Part shown: in pieces, positions 1 to 33,785 of the stretch
Numbering within the stretch: position 1 is the stretch's first letter
Layout: every line of letters starts with the position of its first letter
Assembly: GCA_030141605.1 (NCBI GenBank)
Contig: JAQGDQ010000234.1
Location: forward strand, 62,001-126,000
Source: Tubiluchus corallicola
Lineage: Eukaryota; Priapulida; Priapulimorpha; Priapulimorphida; Tubiluchidae
Reading direction: 5' to 3'
DNA length: 64,000 nucleotides
Notes under the pieces: generated by a model
What the model was told of the DNA's origin: nothing
The model's input: only the letters and a program-made list of their open reading frames with translations
Databases searched by the model: none
Made by a program: the position numbers and the translations under genes

Positions 1-1026
1 AAAATTGCATTACGTCATGTAATTGTGATATTTTTATTGAAATGGATAAAAATCTCGAGATGACTAAACTGCATCGATAAACTATGCATTTGGGCTTAAA
101 ATGAAACAAATTAAAATAGATACTACAAAAAAACTGCATCTGATTAAATTTGTCTGAAGTGTAAGCACCATATTTTTAACACTAGAGTTCATCATGTTCT
201 AAACTCACATTTCAAAGCAAACAGCCGAGAAATTATCACACAGTTTGTAGAAGCGAACCCAGCTTTTTTAGATTGCGCTTTCATTGCTTCAATAATTTTT
301 TATTGCTCATGGGAAACTAAAAGTTTTTATATTTTGGCTTTGTATTCCTTCTGACTGCTGCATCCCATCTAATTGCCGAATCCCACATTCCACGACTGTT
401 TTTCAGTAAGAACAATCACGATGACCGAAACCAAGCAAATCACGCATTCAATCCACAATAAGCCAATATTTACCGTGATACTGTCACTATGTATAAACTG
501 CGTAAAAGTACTTTATGCTGATGCTGCTTGTCGATGTAAACAATTCGTTTTCCTTTTGGGCATTTTGCCATGTTTCATCTGTAATACGGCAATTTTCGCC
601 ACCACAGGCACAGACGCAGATCCATGTTCAATGGCGGCCTAGTCAAATGTTCATTTTGTGTACAATTTGATCCAAACTTTTGCCAAGGATTCTTAAACAT
701 GAAATTTTCGTGAAGAATGAGGTACATATTTGTATTTGCAATATAATCGCGAGTTATTCAAGCTCAACTTTTGCTGATATTCCCCCTCTAACAAGCAGAA
801 GATAATTTTGGGACAGTTATTGTTTATAATAGTATCCTTATCCATTATTAGTTATCAGTTATATAATGTAATGATATGATTTGAAGAATGTTGGTACTTT
901 TGGTTTTTGTAACCAACACTACATGTTACACTTATTAGATACTCAGCTTACACTTACTAGTTAATTTAATGATTTAGAGTATCTTAGGCAGTTTAGAATG
1001 TCTTTTTAATATAGGTGTAAGATAGT
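1..1026. other. Left flank upstream of HAUS3, no gene recognised
   Basis: AT-rich sequence with no family-recognisable reading frame on either strand. The only longer open frame (373-642, +) encodes a Cys-rich, partly hydrophobic peptide that I do not recognise; I do not annotate it. The HAUS3 promoter and 5' UTR probably lie in the right part of this stretch, but no core promoter element stands out. Confidence 0.5.
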
Positions 1027-3337
1027 ATGAGCAGCCAAGACTTAGTACAAAAGCTGAAAAAGTTGGGTTGTGAGGATGCAAAACATTTGCATCTCGACTC
1101 ACTTGACTGGATGTTTGAAGATAATGAAGTTGTAGCATTTCTTACCTGGTTCTGCAATAATGTGGATGAGAACAACATACTGACACCAGAAGAAGTTCAG
1201 CAATTTGAACAGTTACAGGTAGAAGGCACAGTATTAAACAACTTGCAGTTGGAGTCTCTTGACATTGTTAAATCTTCTGATGGTGAGTTTTTGAGAAACA
1301 TTTTGCTTAATAAAATAATGTTTTATGAAAGTTAAAATGTGAACTTGATGTTAGAACTATAATTTTTAAAACTGTAACTTCTTTTCCCTACTTTTCTCTC
1401 CTAGGTCAGTGATCTACAAGATTAGTAAAGTGCTTGTCAGTTAAATTCTTAATTGGTCACTTTTTACTTGCTATTCACTACTTTTTTGTAGCTTGCTGTT
1501 TCAAGACAATCATAATGGTTTTGTTTCATGTTTTGTTTTTAGACTACACTTGCTTGCAGTGATGTGGAACTAGTGCACTGCACACACTTGTACAAAAACA
1601 CCATAACAGACGTCTCTAGTGCAATCTTTGCACATACTTGTACAAAAACACCATTAACATTACTCTATCATAAATTGTAAAGTACACATGTAAAGATTCC
1701 AACATGATGTCACTAGTTACACCATGCTTTAGCCTCAGTTTTTGTTTTTTGCACATTGTAAGCAAAGTGATGTTACCATTTTTAAGTTACCAAGTTGATA
1801 TTTTATGTGTGTTTTTTTATTTTTTGCAGAATATCCATATACTTACACTGATCCAACATCAATGAAGCATGCAGTAGATAGTATGAAACAAGAAATAAGC
1901 AGACTGCAGAAAGAACGAAATGATATAGCAACTATGGAAACTGCCTTGAGTCTCCATGAGACAGCACTAAATGAGAGGTTATTTGATTTAGAAAAACTTC
2001 AAAAAGATGCTAAAACACAGCAGCAGCAGACACTTGAGGAATCGTCAAATGTTAGTGATGAATTAGACACTTCGTTAAGCCAAGTAAAGATGTGCGTTGA
2101 TAGTGTGATAACATATGCAAATTCTGTTCTGTCACAAAAGGCAACAAATAATGGAATAGCTGCCATAGATCTTTGTGATTACTTCAAAGAGGAGGAGGTG
2201 TATATGACAAAGGTAAAAGAATGCATCGAGAAACAATTTTCTAACAAGTTGCAGGAATCTAATCTTGCCGAGGACAGCGAATTGTCATACAAAGGGCGTA
2301 GCAAAGCTGAATATGACAGCCTTTGCAGAGAAATAAAACGTATAGAGTATGCTGTTGAAAAGAGTTATAGTGAATATTACGAAGCCCTAATAACAGCTGC
2401 TTCAAATAAGGCCGCTCTTAAAACAGCAAACGAAGTCTTGACCGATATTCAGTTGAATCAGTTTCCAGACTCATTGCATGGACTGAAAAGCAACCTCCAA
2501 GATGCTCAATTACAGCAAGTAAAATTGAAAACTGATGTGAATCATGCTACTAAAGAACTGTCAACGCTAATACAAAAAGTCGCTCATGCCACCCCATTCC
2601 TTGCTGTCCACAGCGATCATGAACACAAATTGTTGCGACAAGAGTACTACCTTCGGTGTCAACAAAAAGTCATAAATGTACTGCTACAGCAAACTTCTAG
2701 GTTAGGCATTATTTCCAGCTTAATGCAAGTAGATCAAAAGCAAATGCATGACTTTCAGGTATTGCTTACTGCCTTTAAATCTTTATTGTGCCGCCATAAT
2801 GATAACTTTGCCAAAAGAGGCTCCATGATGTGTGATGTAATGAAAAGATATGAGAATTCTTTAACTCAAACTGCATTTGATACAGAAGGCAAATTTATTC
2901 CCAGGTTTTATCGTGAACTTGGAGGAAAGATGGATGACACTCAGTTCATCGTAACTTGTGACTTACTAACAGAAGCAATGAAGGAGTTTAAAAATCATTA
3001 TTCAACAGAAAGACAAGTATTAGATGATGCTAAAGTTGCTGTTACAAACAAGTTGCAAGAAATGCAACTTGGTGTAACAGAGTGGGAAAATACTGTTTGT
3101 CAAGGAGCACAGCTTATACTTACCCCATTGCAACTATCTAATTCTATTGCTCAGTTATCATCATTAGTGGATAACCTTCAAGAAAGCATACTCGATACAT
3201 CAAACTACATTGATAAATGTAACAAAGCTTTGAGAGTTGATGAAATGCTCCACAAGGAACACAACCTGTTCTTAAAGTTTTTTAACAATCCATATATCGT
3301 GAAAGAAGTGTGTCCAACTACCTCTGCCAGTTCTTAA
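1027..3337 (+). CDS. HAUS3: HAUS augmin-like complex subunit 3
   Basis: Subunit of the eight-protein augmin (HAUS) complex, which recruits gamma-tubulin ring complexes to existing spindle microtubules. Coding exons are 1027-1282 and 1830-3337, joined in frame by a GT-AG intron (1283-1829), giving 587 aa; the human protein is about 600. The N-terminal block (residues about 1-45) carries the family hallmark: a small Leu-rich start, then D-W-x-F-E and FLTWFCNNVDENNILTPEE, very close to the vertebrate equivalent. The remainder is Gln/Lys/Glu/Leu-rich and predicted coiled coil, as expected for this rod-shaped subunit. The start is the only ATG that includes the conserved N-terminus. The stop is TAA at 3335-3337, with an AATAAA about 260 bp downstream. 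NDUFA2 lies convergently to the right. The coiled-coil part is poorly conserved, so identity rests mainly on the N-terminus, total length and architecture. Confidence 0.9.
1580..1660 (+). repeat. Local imperfect duplication in HAUS3 intron 1
   Basis: The motif CACTTGTACAAAAACACCAT occurs twice, near 1584 and 1634 (the second copy reads ACTTGTACAAAAACACCATT), about 50 bp apart. Similar flanking letters suggest a short tandem duplication. No function is implied. Confidence 0.6.
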
Positions 3338-4229
3338 GCATCAATAAGTCTTACATACTTATGTTTTCAGTCTAATACTCTCTATTAATGGTTCTCGGCC
3401 TTGTTTGGGGATTCTTTTATGCTTGATATTTATGTAGAATTAACTGTATTACTTACATTGTTACTTTCAGACTTCAGATGGATTATTTTAAACAGGCAAA
3501 TTTTCGTAACATACCTAACGTACAGTTTGTACAAGCAGTTATAACATTGTCACTCCTTCTTTGATCATTTTTGTAACAATATGTGACTACAGCTTAATAA
3601 AGCCACGGATAATAAAACCAGCCGCATTTTAGAACTATTTAGGCATGGTATCGAATTACTGCCATATAACCTATTCTCAAACCGCCTTTTAACAAGCCCA
3701 CATATTTTTCTGTAGCAGGCAACGAAAGCAATAGCAAAATGAAAAAGGAAAGTGCATTTTTGGTAGTTGAAATTTAAGTCCCGTTGTCAAAGTCACACTG
3801 AAACTGAAAGTTAAAATCTGTCGTTTCATTATAACCACTCTGTGTGTACAGCTGCTAGACTTAAATGTATGTTCACTTGCTAACGTTACACAAAACAAAT
3901 GCTAAATTACATTAGTAATCTCCAAAAAAGGCTTCATTAGATTACAAGCTGACCAGATGTATTTAAAAGTAGATGCTACTCAATGTACTAGTCTAGGACT
4001 TAATTACTAGTATATAAATACAGTTAAAATTTGGCAACGACGTCTAGAAAGCGTGTACTGATGGCCATCTGCAATCACGAGTTTCTTGAACCTTTAAATC
4101 ATTGTTAATTTAGCAATAATCGAGAGATGCACATTTACAATAATTTGGTTGACCATTGACCACGTTATGTGTCTATAAGTTAAAACAACAATATTTAATA
4201 TAGTCTAATGTACTAATCAACAACATTTT
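3338..4229. other. HAUS3/NDUFA2 convergent 3' interval
   Basis: Holds the 3' ends of two convergent genes. An AATAAA at 3596-3601 is a good HAUS3 polyadenylation signal. TTTAAT at 4194-4199 (ATTAAA on the minus strand) is a weaker candidate for NDUFA2. Around 3388 there is a short stretch resembling a hAT-type terminal sequence. Nothing else is recognisable. Confidence 0.5.
3596..3601 (+). terminator. Polyadenylation signal, HAUS3
   Basis: Canonical AATAAA hexamer about 260 bp downstream of the HAUS3 stop codon, in the right orientation and before the convergent gene. Assignment is by position only. Confidence 0.55.
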
Positions 4230-4523
4230 CTAAGTAGGTTTTGCCGACAACAACTCTATTTTCTCCATTACTTGTCCACTGTTCAATCCAGATAATGTTA
4301 TGCTGCTTTCCCTACCAAAACTGTAGCGAGCATACAGCTTAGGTTCAACACCCTGACACTCCCTGATGAGGAAAGGAAATTTGGGATTGTTCAGCTTAAG
4401 TGTAGTATAGTACTTTTCCACAAATTCTCGTGTACCTTGACTTGATGGGCTTTTTTGGCAGAGATGAACACGAAACTCTTTGATGTGACTTCCAAACCTT
4501 AGAGCTTTAGTAGAAGATGCCAT
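4230..4523 (-). CDS. NDUFA2: NADH:ubiquinone oxidoreductase subunit A2 (B8)
   Basis: Accessory subunit of mitochondrial complex I, on the matrix arm, with a thioredoxin-like fold. The coding region is a single exon of 97 codons; the human protein is 99 aa. Visible family marks are the N-terminal basic stretch, the HLCQKSPSSQG block with Cys22, the NPKFPFLIREC block with Cys56 (the two cysteines that form the family's disulfide), and the PKLYARYSFG motif. The start codon is immediately preceded by a short leader, and upstream of it on the minus strand is a pyrimidine tract ending in TTTCTAG (about 4541-4555). A 5' UTR intron therefore probably exists and the upstream exon is not resolved. The gene is convergent with HAUS3 and diverges from BRF1 across 2.35 kb of repeat-bearing sequence. 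No disruption is seen, so this is unlikely to be a retrocopy despite the single coding exon. Confidence 0.94.
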   Translation of the reverse strand: MASSTKALRFGSHIKEFRVHLCQKSPSSQGTREFVEKYYTTLKLNNPKFPFLIRECQGVEPKLYARYSFGRESSITLSGLNSGQVMEKIELLSAKPT

Positions 4524-4896
4524 ATTTGCAGTCTTTTTAAACTAGAAACAAAGAAACAAATGCAGTTAAAATGACTCACTGATATCATAATGAGATATTG
4601 TGCATGCCAAAAAGAGGTTGCTCCTGTGTAAAATCAAAGGAAAGGCCTGTCATTGAACAACATTCATTGTATTTAAATACACACTTAGAAATGCTGCAAT
4701 TACCATACAATACATGCACATAAAATGCCTTGCTTAAAAATGCAAGTCAACTCATCACCCTCAACATTGAATGTGTCTTGTATAACGTTATAACGATGCA
4801 AGTGTGTTAGGCTGATATGTGTAGTATAATTTATTAATTAAGTGTAACTACAACTTGTGTTGACTGAATTTGAAATTGAACTCATGACACCACTGT

Positions 4897-5160
4897 ATGC
4901 TCTGGGTCTTCAGAAGAAAGCAAAATTTCTGCAATTTTTCCTACACTGCTAGATTTAATTTTTTTTCTAGTTACTATATGATTTATGCAAACACAATTCT
5001 AAATCACTTGTACAATACTCTTGCACTAATAGCCCAATTCTTCTTTTCTCGTGTTGTGGGCCCTTGGAATTCACTTAATTGTGAAACTGTTGACGCATCC
5101 AATCTGCCTCAATTTTACAAGTTGTTGAGGAGAGACCGTCAAAAACCATGTTATAGTTAG
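4897..5160 (+). pseudogene. Non-LTR retrotransposon 3' fragment (RT C-terminal part)
   Basis: An open frame ends at the TAG at 5158 and contains FFSRVVGPWNSLNCETVDAS followed by a Leu/Phe stretch and a basic tail. The pattern F(F/S)xRVVxxWNSLPxxVVxAxSLxxFKxxLD closes the ORF2 protein of many animal LINEs (CR1/L2/RTE-like). Only this terminal block is visible; the reverse transcriptase core is absent. This is a decayed 5'-truncated insertion between NDUFA2 and BRF1. Confidence 0.65.
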
Positions 5161-6138
5161 GTTTTAAGATTTTGCAAACAAGTTTTTTGACAATGCGGCA
5201 GCTGGTCAGCTGAAAAAATGGAAAAAAGCACCTGATCAGGTACTGCCAGGTGCGCCCGTATTAGGTTATTGACGTTTCCCGATTTGTGTATTAGTAATGC
5301 TAACATTGACCCTAGGCTTAGAACAAACTCGCCACTATAAAAAATGAAAAGTTTTTTCCACTATTTGTTACCACGCAGGTGTAGAAATAATGTATTTATC
5401 GATTTTCCACGGATATTAAAGGTGACTTTATAAAGGAGGCTGCTGGTACTTCGCCACAGTTTTTAACAAGTTAATGATTTAGTAATAATAATCACCGAGT
5501 AACTTTCGTTGCGGAAAAGGAGTCGACATTGGAGGAAATCTTAGTAATCTTGGCTTCTGTTTAACCGGTCTTTAAAATGATCTCCCAGCTTTCCTTACGC
5601 CAGTGCTTATTGCTTAAATCTGATATAATGAAACGAAGTCTTTTGAGAGAAATTTTAAATTATTAAACTAGTCGGGAAAAATAAATATTTTGAAAGTTGT
5701 AGTTTAACGTTGTCATCCTCAGTTATTATTTAAAAAAGTTTTTACATCACTACAGTTTTTTTGCTATTTGAAATTTTTTGTGCAGATCTAGGCATATTGC
5801 AGTACGCTGACGAGAACGTTGTTTTTATATACGTTTTTATTGTGTCTTTGCTGGTGCACTATTATACATTAAACTATCAATGAATTTTGGATGATCACCA
5901 TTCCATCGAAGTTTTTAATAGAAAAGATATTCCGGATGAGTAGGATAGTCATAAGGTATGAAAAAACTTGAAGTTTAGGTTGTAGGTATAATTTAAAATT
6001 ATGTGACAGGAATTCACTAAAATGACATTTTACCAGAGGAATATTTATAAAGAGAAACTCAAATAAATTTGAAAATACATTAGCTAGCAATATAAAATGA
6101 CACTTATTATTATAATGATTATATGATTATAATAATTA
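5161..6138. other. Intergenic, no gene recognised
   Basis: AT-rich spacer between the LINE fragment and the MITE at 6139. It includes a short compositionally distinct patch (about 5205-5280) that may be the 3' tail of the LINE insertion. No coding or RNA signal is seen. Confidence 0.4.
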
Positions 6139-6593
6139 CCGTATTTTCCCGTGTATAAGAGACCCTTGTGTATAAGAGACCCCTTCAATTTTTAGGCAAA
6201 AATTCTGGAAAAAAGTTTTTTCAGACGGACATTTTTAGAGGGTAGAGTACAACTTTTTTCAACTCAGTGCGGTACTGAAAACAAAATAAAACCAGTTAAT
6301 GTGTTGTAGAAAAAGAGTACTGGTATATATTAAAGTGCGTACCTGCAAACCTGTAACAGGAAAAGAGAAAACGAGGAGATAATGCCTGTGTCACGATGCT
6401 TGTATTGCTTACAACCGCTTCATAGTCGAACGCGACATGCAAAACAGTTGTAGAGCATTTATTTCTTTAAAATCATTAGTGTCACAATTTATGCATCTTA
6501 TTGAAAAGACTTACTCCCATGTATAAGAGACCCCCTATTTTTAAAGTGAAAATTCTGAGCAAAAAAGGGTCTCTTATACACGGGAAAATACGG
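6139..6593. mobile_element. MITE with perfect 27-bp terminal inverted repeats, TA target site
   Basis: The left end begins CCGTATTTTCCCGTGTATAA at 6139, and the right end is its exact reverse complement ending at 6593. The inverted repeat is 27 bp with no mismatch. Both ends are flanked by TA (6137-6138 and 6594-6595), as in Tc1/mariner-superfamily insertions. The interior is non-coding. Just inside each end a related block (GTATAAGAGACCCC followed by an AAAATTCTG-type stretch) appears at about 6168 and 6521 in direct orientation. No transposase is present, so the element is non-autonomous. Confidence 0.88.
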
Positions 6594-6735
6594 TAATTAA
6601 TTACCCATGAAAATTTCAGGCTCAAAATTAATTTAATTTAATTAGACAGAAGCGCTCTAGTGTGTCTAACATTGGAAGTGCTGAATTTAATTTGCCAGCT
6701 ATAATCAACAAAGTTTGAACTGCCTTGAGTGCTGA

Positions 6736-6805
6736 GGAATGCAGTAGGCTAGTGGTCTAAGGCATCTGCTGTGCGAGCAAAAGTTGCCAGGTTCAAAATC
6801 AAACA
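6736..6805 (+). repeat. tRNA-like SINE head
   Basis: Contains a box A-like GGCTAGTGGTCTAAGG near 6747 and a box B-like AGGTTCAAAATC near 6789, with tRNA-like spacing. It does not fold as a convincing tRNA, so it looks like a degraded tRNA-derived SINE promoter just upstream of BRF1. Confidence 0.4.
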
Positions 6806-6874
6806 TTCTTGTTTTTCTTGTACAGTTAACAATGATTTTACATTTCAGAAAGCAGCTCAACAGTATTTTGTAAA

Positions 6875-28876
<22,002 letters not shown>

Positions 28877-30575
28877 GGTTCGTATGATGCAAGGAAATTC
28901 ATTGTAAAATCAAATCGTGTGACCCATCTGGACAGTAGCAATGAAGATCACCAAATATCTGTTTGTAGTCTTCTTTTGGTTTACTAGTCATTATTTCACT
29001 GCTTCATGAACAGCTTACCTACATCCCAATGACATTTCATTGTATTGTATATCAATACTGATGTTATTTTCAATCCATGGCTTAGGTTGTGCATCTTGTT
29101 TGAATGTAAGCTGAAATATCTCATTCTGTTCTTGAAAGGATTGTATTATTTGTCTTGCATGATCACTTCTGACCTATGCATGGATAAAAGACATGAGTAA
29201 GGAAGATAAGTTTGTCAAACCGGTTTCAACTGAGTGTGCTCAGTTAATTGTTTTATTAAGAGAATTTGGACCCTGTTTTCCTGGAATTAAGGAATAATGA
29301 CCTTATTAGGGGTTAATAAGGTCCAGCTGAGCGTTCATCCAAATGTTACATGTCTTTTTCGATCCTGGTTGTCTTTACCAGATGAATGATGCCATCATAA
29401 ATTTTGACCCTGCAAAAACAAAATTGCAAAACACTACAAGAAGTTTTAGAATTTCTTGCCAATGTACTTTAAACATACCTTACTTGGCAATATTTTGACT
29501 GTAATATTTACGTTCAGACAGAGTTTCCTGAATGTAGGTGCCTTCAACAGCTATAGACAAATGAAAATGATTCAGTATATCAAGCTGAATTGGGTACCAA
29601 TAAGTAGATCTTGCATGCAGAACATACATCTCAAACACATGCACCTTTAATATCTTTCAAAGACCTTTGGAAACTGTAGCTAAGAATTTTGCACTGAACA
29701 GGTTTCTGTACTCTTAGCTAAAATTTGGGATGGGCTGCAACCCACTAGTCTTTTCCTCTTGGCATATTTTGTGTTTATTTTAATCTGGGTAAGTCTAAGA
29801 AGTAATCAATGAAAGTTAATTTTAGGTGGCTATTATAAAATTATGGGGAATAGACTGTGATTAGACTTCCATATTTTCATCAAGTCTGTAGCATTGCTGT
29901 GTAGTAGATATTATTTACTTGTTAGCATCATTACAGTTACCATTTGTCCATCAAGATGAAACTCTTCTGTTACATTCACTATTTATATAGCTGTTAAGAA
30001 AGTAATTCTCTAAATCATTTCAGCAGTTGACAGACCATCAGTTTTATTTGTATCAAAGCTACTCGTAGTCTATATCTGCAACCATTGTGTAACTAAATAA
30101 TAGTTATTTTCGTGATTGCGATTTATTCATTTCATTTTGTAGCCAGCCCTTTGATAAGATTCGGTAAATTTTCATGTTTTAATTATGTTCCAATAAGCTG
30201 ATTTCAACTTTCAAGCTAAGGTTTGTTAATTTTTTTACACTAAGTGACTTCTCTATTTCCAAAATCTTGTTAAGGCCAAGAACTCCAGTGTTGTCTTGTA
30301 TATATCATGTAAAATACTGTCACAATAACGTGTCTTTATCTCAGTTCTTTTCTTTGCACAAGTTTGCTAATGTTAATCTTGTTGTTATAATGCATCATGC
30401 ATGATTAGATGTTAACATGTTGTCAGAGATGTGAGTAGTTTAGTATAAGCTATGTTGATAATACATAGTGGATATGTTGACTAAAATGATTGTTTATACT
30501 TATGAAAGTTACGTGAATTATTTATACATGAAATCATTATGTGTGAAATTTGTACATACATTTGATGTTATTATA

Positions 30576-30581
30576 AATAAA
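30576..30581 (+). terminator. Candidate polyadenylation signal, BRF1
   Basis: AATAAA on the plus strand about 1.7 kb after the BRF1 stop. It would give a long 3' UTR; an unseen variant signal closer to the stop is possible. Confidence 0.4.
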
Positions 30582-31114
30582 ATAGATCTTGTTCTGCATA
30601 AAAAGTAATCATTTGTTAGGATTTAATTTTGAAGTTTGGTACAAATAATTTTGTAACATCGAAATGAAATCCAGGATTCAGAGCAAAGCAGAATTAGAGT
30701 AATTTTGTTTTTGTATCAGTTGACAATTAAATTGATTTTACATAATGCTCGGTTATTAATAACAATTCTATGATCCAAACTAATTATCCAAGCTTTTCAG
30801 TCTTTATTGTTAACAGCAAAACAAATATCCTAACAATAAAAACGTCAGTTGATGGTGTTATCAATGGGAACAATTTGAAAATCTGGTTTTAATGGTTAAA
30901 ATTCGCATATCACGTCAATAATTACTAACCTATATATAACAGTAACATTGGTGAACTGTATCTAATGTTAACCTTTTTCTGAATACAAAAATCTGATGTA
31001 ATTACTTGCAATGTAAAAGACCTGATTTAAATGATGTCAGAACAAAGCAAAGATGTGAAAGATACCTGAGAAAAACATTGGTTGATTAAGCTAAAAACTA
31101 AATTGTGATGGAGA

Positions 31115-31200
31115 CCAAGGATTAGTAAAGGCGTCTGCTAGTCTACAGTCTACATCTGACGAGTCGCTACAGGATGGGCTCATGGGTTCAATACTGAAAT
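31115..31200 (+). repeat. tRNA-Leu-like SINE head
   Basis: AAGGATTAGTAAAGGCGTC near 31117 resembles a tRNA-Leu box A region, and GGGTTCAATACTG near 31183 resembles box B, at tRNA distance. The acceptor stem is not formed, so this is a SINE-type relic rather than a tRNA gene. Confidence 0.4.
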
Positions 31201-32370
31201 TGAAACTAAGAAGGAGTCAATAAGGCATGATGCATTGGTGATTTCTGTTTGCTTACAAAACAATGTCATCTATGCAGTACACAAACGGGTTTACTTAAGG
31301 GCAAAATTGCTGTAAAAGTAAAGTTTGAAGTAGCCTGAGGTTTCGTAGAAGCTGTGCCTAATCGCCAAATCTGCATACAATATCAGAATGAAACTGTAAA
31401 TTTTTTTCAACTAGTAATGCAGCTAGAAAGAAACGAAGTCAGGTTACATTGCATCAGAACAGAGCAGTCTGAGCAGAACCATGCATGCACAGCTGAACCA
31501 GTATAACCAGAGAAGCCAAAAAACATAATAATTATTGGTTCTGTAAACCTGCTCTCCTTGACACATTAAAATCAAAAGAATACAACTTCCTGTTATAATT
31601 GATTAAGAACATAGTTGCTTTGCACACACACGTTCTGTAATTAAAAATTATCTCACCATAAAGCAACAAAATCATTGACAGCTACCTTTTCTCTGGTATT
31701 ATGTTCCTCTTGATAAAAAAAGCTATCTCTTCCTCACGAATGAAAGACACCTGGCTACATATCCTTGAGTGAGAAGTGACTGTCACCAGTAATAGTTTAT
31801 AATATCATGCATTGATGGTAATCAGATGATAATTGTCACAGCACTGGCTCAGCAATTTCCATCTGCTTCTATTAGTACATAAGGTACTTCTCCCAATAGA
31901 TAATTAATTGGATACATAATCACTGCAGGTGCAAGGCACAAGAAAACAATTTAAAACATAATTACTAATAAACTATACTAACTGTCACTGTCAGGTTATT
32001 TATGCCTCTACAGTTAATTTAAGAAATGTAGCTCTATAATTAGATAGCAGAAAGTTCATTAAATAAACGCTTTCTTATCCAAAAATGGTTCAACATTCAA
32101 TTAAAGCACAAAAAGTGTACAGTGTATAAATTTAACACCAACAGCAAAAGGCTTCAAAGTTGTACAATGTTATGGTAAATATAACAGCTTGTATTTCAAC
32201 TGCATGTCAATCACCATAACAGCTTGCACATTTACCAGCAAGATTATTTGGTTCAATTTTGTTAATGATCTCACCACAAAGATATAGCTGACATGCTAAT
32301 TATTGAATGTTTGAGTATTACAAACTTACAACTCTTATATGATAAAGTCATTAGTAAAAAAGGACATTTT

Positions 32371-32376
32371 TTTATT
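32371..32376 (-). terminator. Polyadenylation signal, DHTKD1
   Basis: TTTATT on the plus strand (AATAAA on minus), about 100 bp downstream of the DHTKD1 stop in the direction of transcription. Confidence 0.55.
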
Positions 32377-32471
32377 TAGCAACCAACTAAAACAGATAGC
32401 TACCAAGGACTAAGCTACTACATTGTATTTACAATAAAAGTGCCTAGGTAGCATGCATTTATAATCCTGTA

Positions 32472-33744
32472 TCACATAAATGACTGGGAAATGACTTCTT
32501 CAGCTTCTCTTGCATGGACCTTTCCAATTCCTGTAGCTGGACAGGGCATTGTTGTTCGTCCAAAATATGAAAGCTAGGCAATTAAAGAAAACTTCAATGT
32601 TAAAAGTACAGCCCTAATTCACACTTAAATGCAAAGCATGACAAATATGACAATGACTAAATAAAATCATGTAAAATGGCAAAAACTAATAAACATTCAT
32701 TTTTAAATGAACAAATCAGTATATTTGTTAATGATTTCTTATGAAAGGTATACATTGCATTAAAGCAATAGAAGCAATTTCAGATAATCGAGTTTCGTAC
32801 GACTGTAGCTTAACATAGAATGTAAGATTTTTATAGTGAATACTTTTCTAGTACCTTTATTCCTACTAGGTTTTCAAATCTAGGTGCCGCATATGGCCAA
32901 ACTCCCATATTCCTTGGTTCCTCTTGACTCCAGATGAAGGCTGTCAAGAAAAATCTAGTTGTTTAAGCAGCACAATAAAGAATTTATTTTTCATTATTCA
33001 AAAATCTGCTCTTATCATTATAACTGGCATGATTTGCAAATGGTGTATAAAACTGACATAAAATACTGAAATAATGGCTATCAATAACAAATGTCAAGTT
33101 TGAAGTAGGTGCCACTTAATAGACTCACTTTGGGATGGAAGTATTTTGACCCAATTAGCTGACGGGTGTAGTATTACTGGTATAGAGTATAAAATCATCA
33201 CTCTACAGCTTAATATGAACTGCAAAGGTAACGAGAGCTATTTAATGCAAACAGTTGTGCTTACACTTTACTATTCAAAATTAACTCTGTGCTCTTAGTT
33301 GCTTTACGACGTTTATGCTTATAAGCTGACACAGAGTACTGGCAGGTTACTGTTGATGAATCAGTGGCATAACAGCAACAGTTAACCAATTAAACATTTT
33401 GTGAAAAGCACTAAGCACTTCAAAAGGAAACCATTAGGCATGTAATTAAGAGTTTAGCTTGTATAAATTATTGGGCAACGAGGTTAATTACAGCAGACAA
33501 ACAGGTAACAGATTCAAAGCAGAAATGCTGCGTTGGCATACTAGCGCGTGATAAACAAACCTGCTTACAAATACCGTACATCGCATGATTGCACGTGACT
33601 TCTACCTATGTTATACTGTCAAAAGTGAAATAAAGAGGACATAAAAGTATCAAAAGCTCTCTGATCATGCACGAATGCCTTATTTTAAGTGCGCGAGGTA
33701 AAAATATTGAATCAAGTATGTGGAGTTATTTGAGCCAATTACCA

Positions 33745-33785
<41 letters not shown>

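Larger units (their letters stand above)
28877..32471. other. BRF1/DHTKD1 convergent intergenic region
   Basis: Probably holds a long BRF1 3' UTR (AATAAA at 30576-30581 is the first clear signal I see), a tRNA-like SINE head at 31115-31200, and the DHTKD1 3' UTR. No other reading frame looks coding. Confidence 0.5.

Noticed and set aside
373-642. 89-codon plus-strand frame upstream of HAUS3
   Set aside because: No recognisable family, no splice context, and the opposite strand is equally uninformative.
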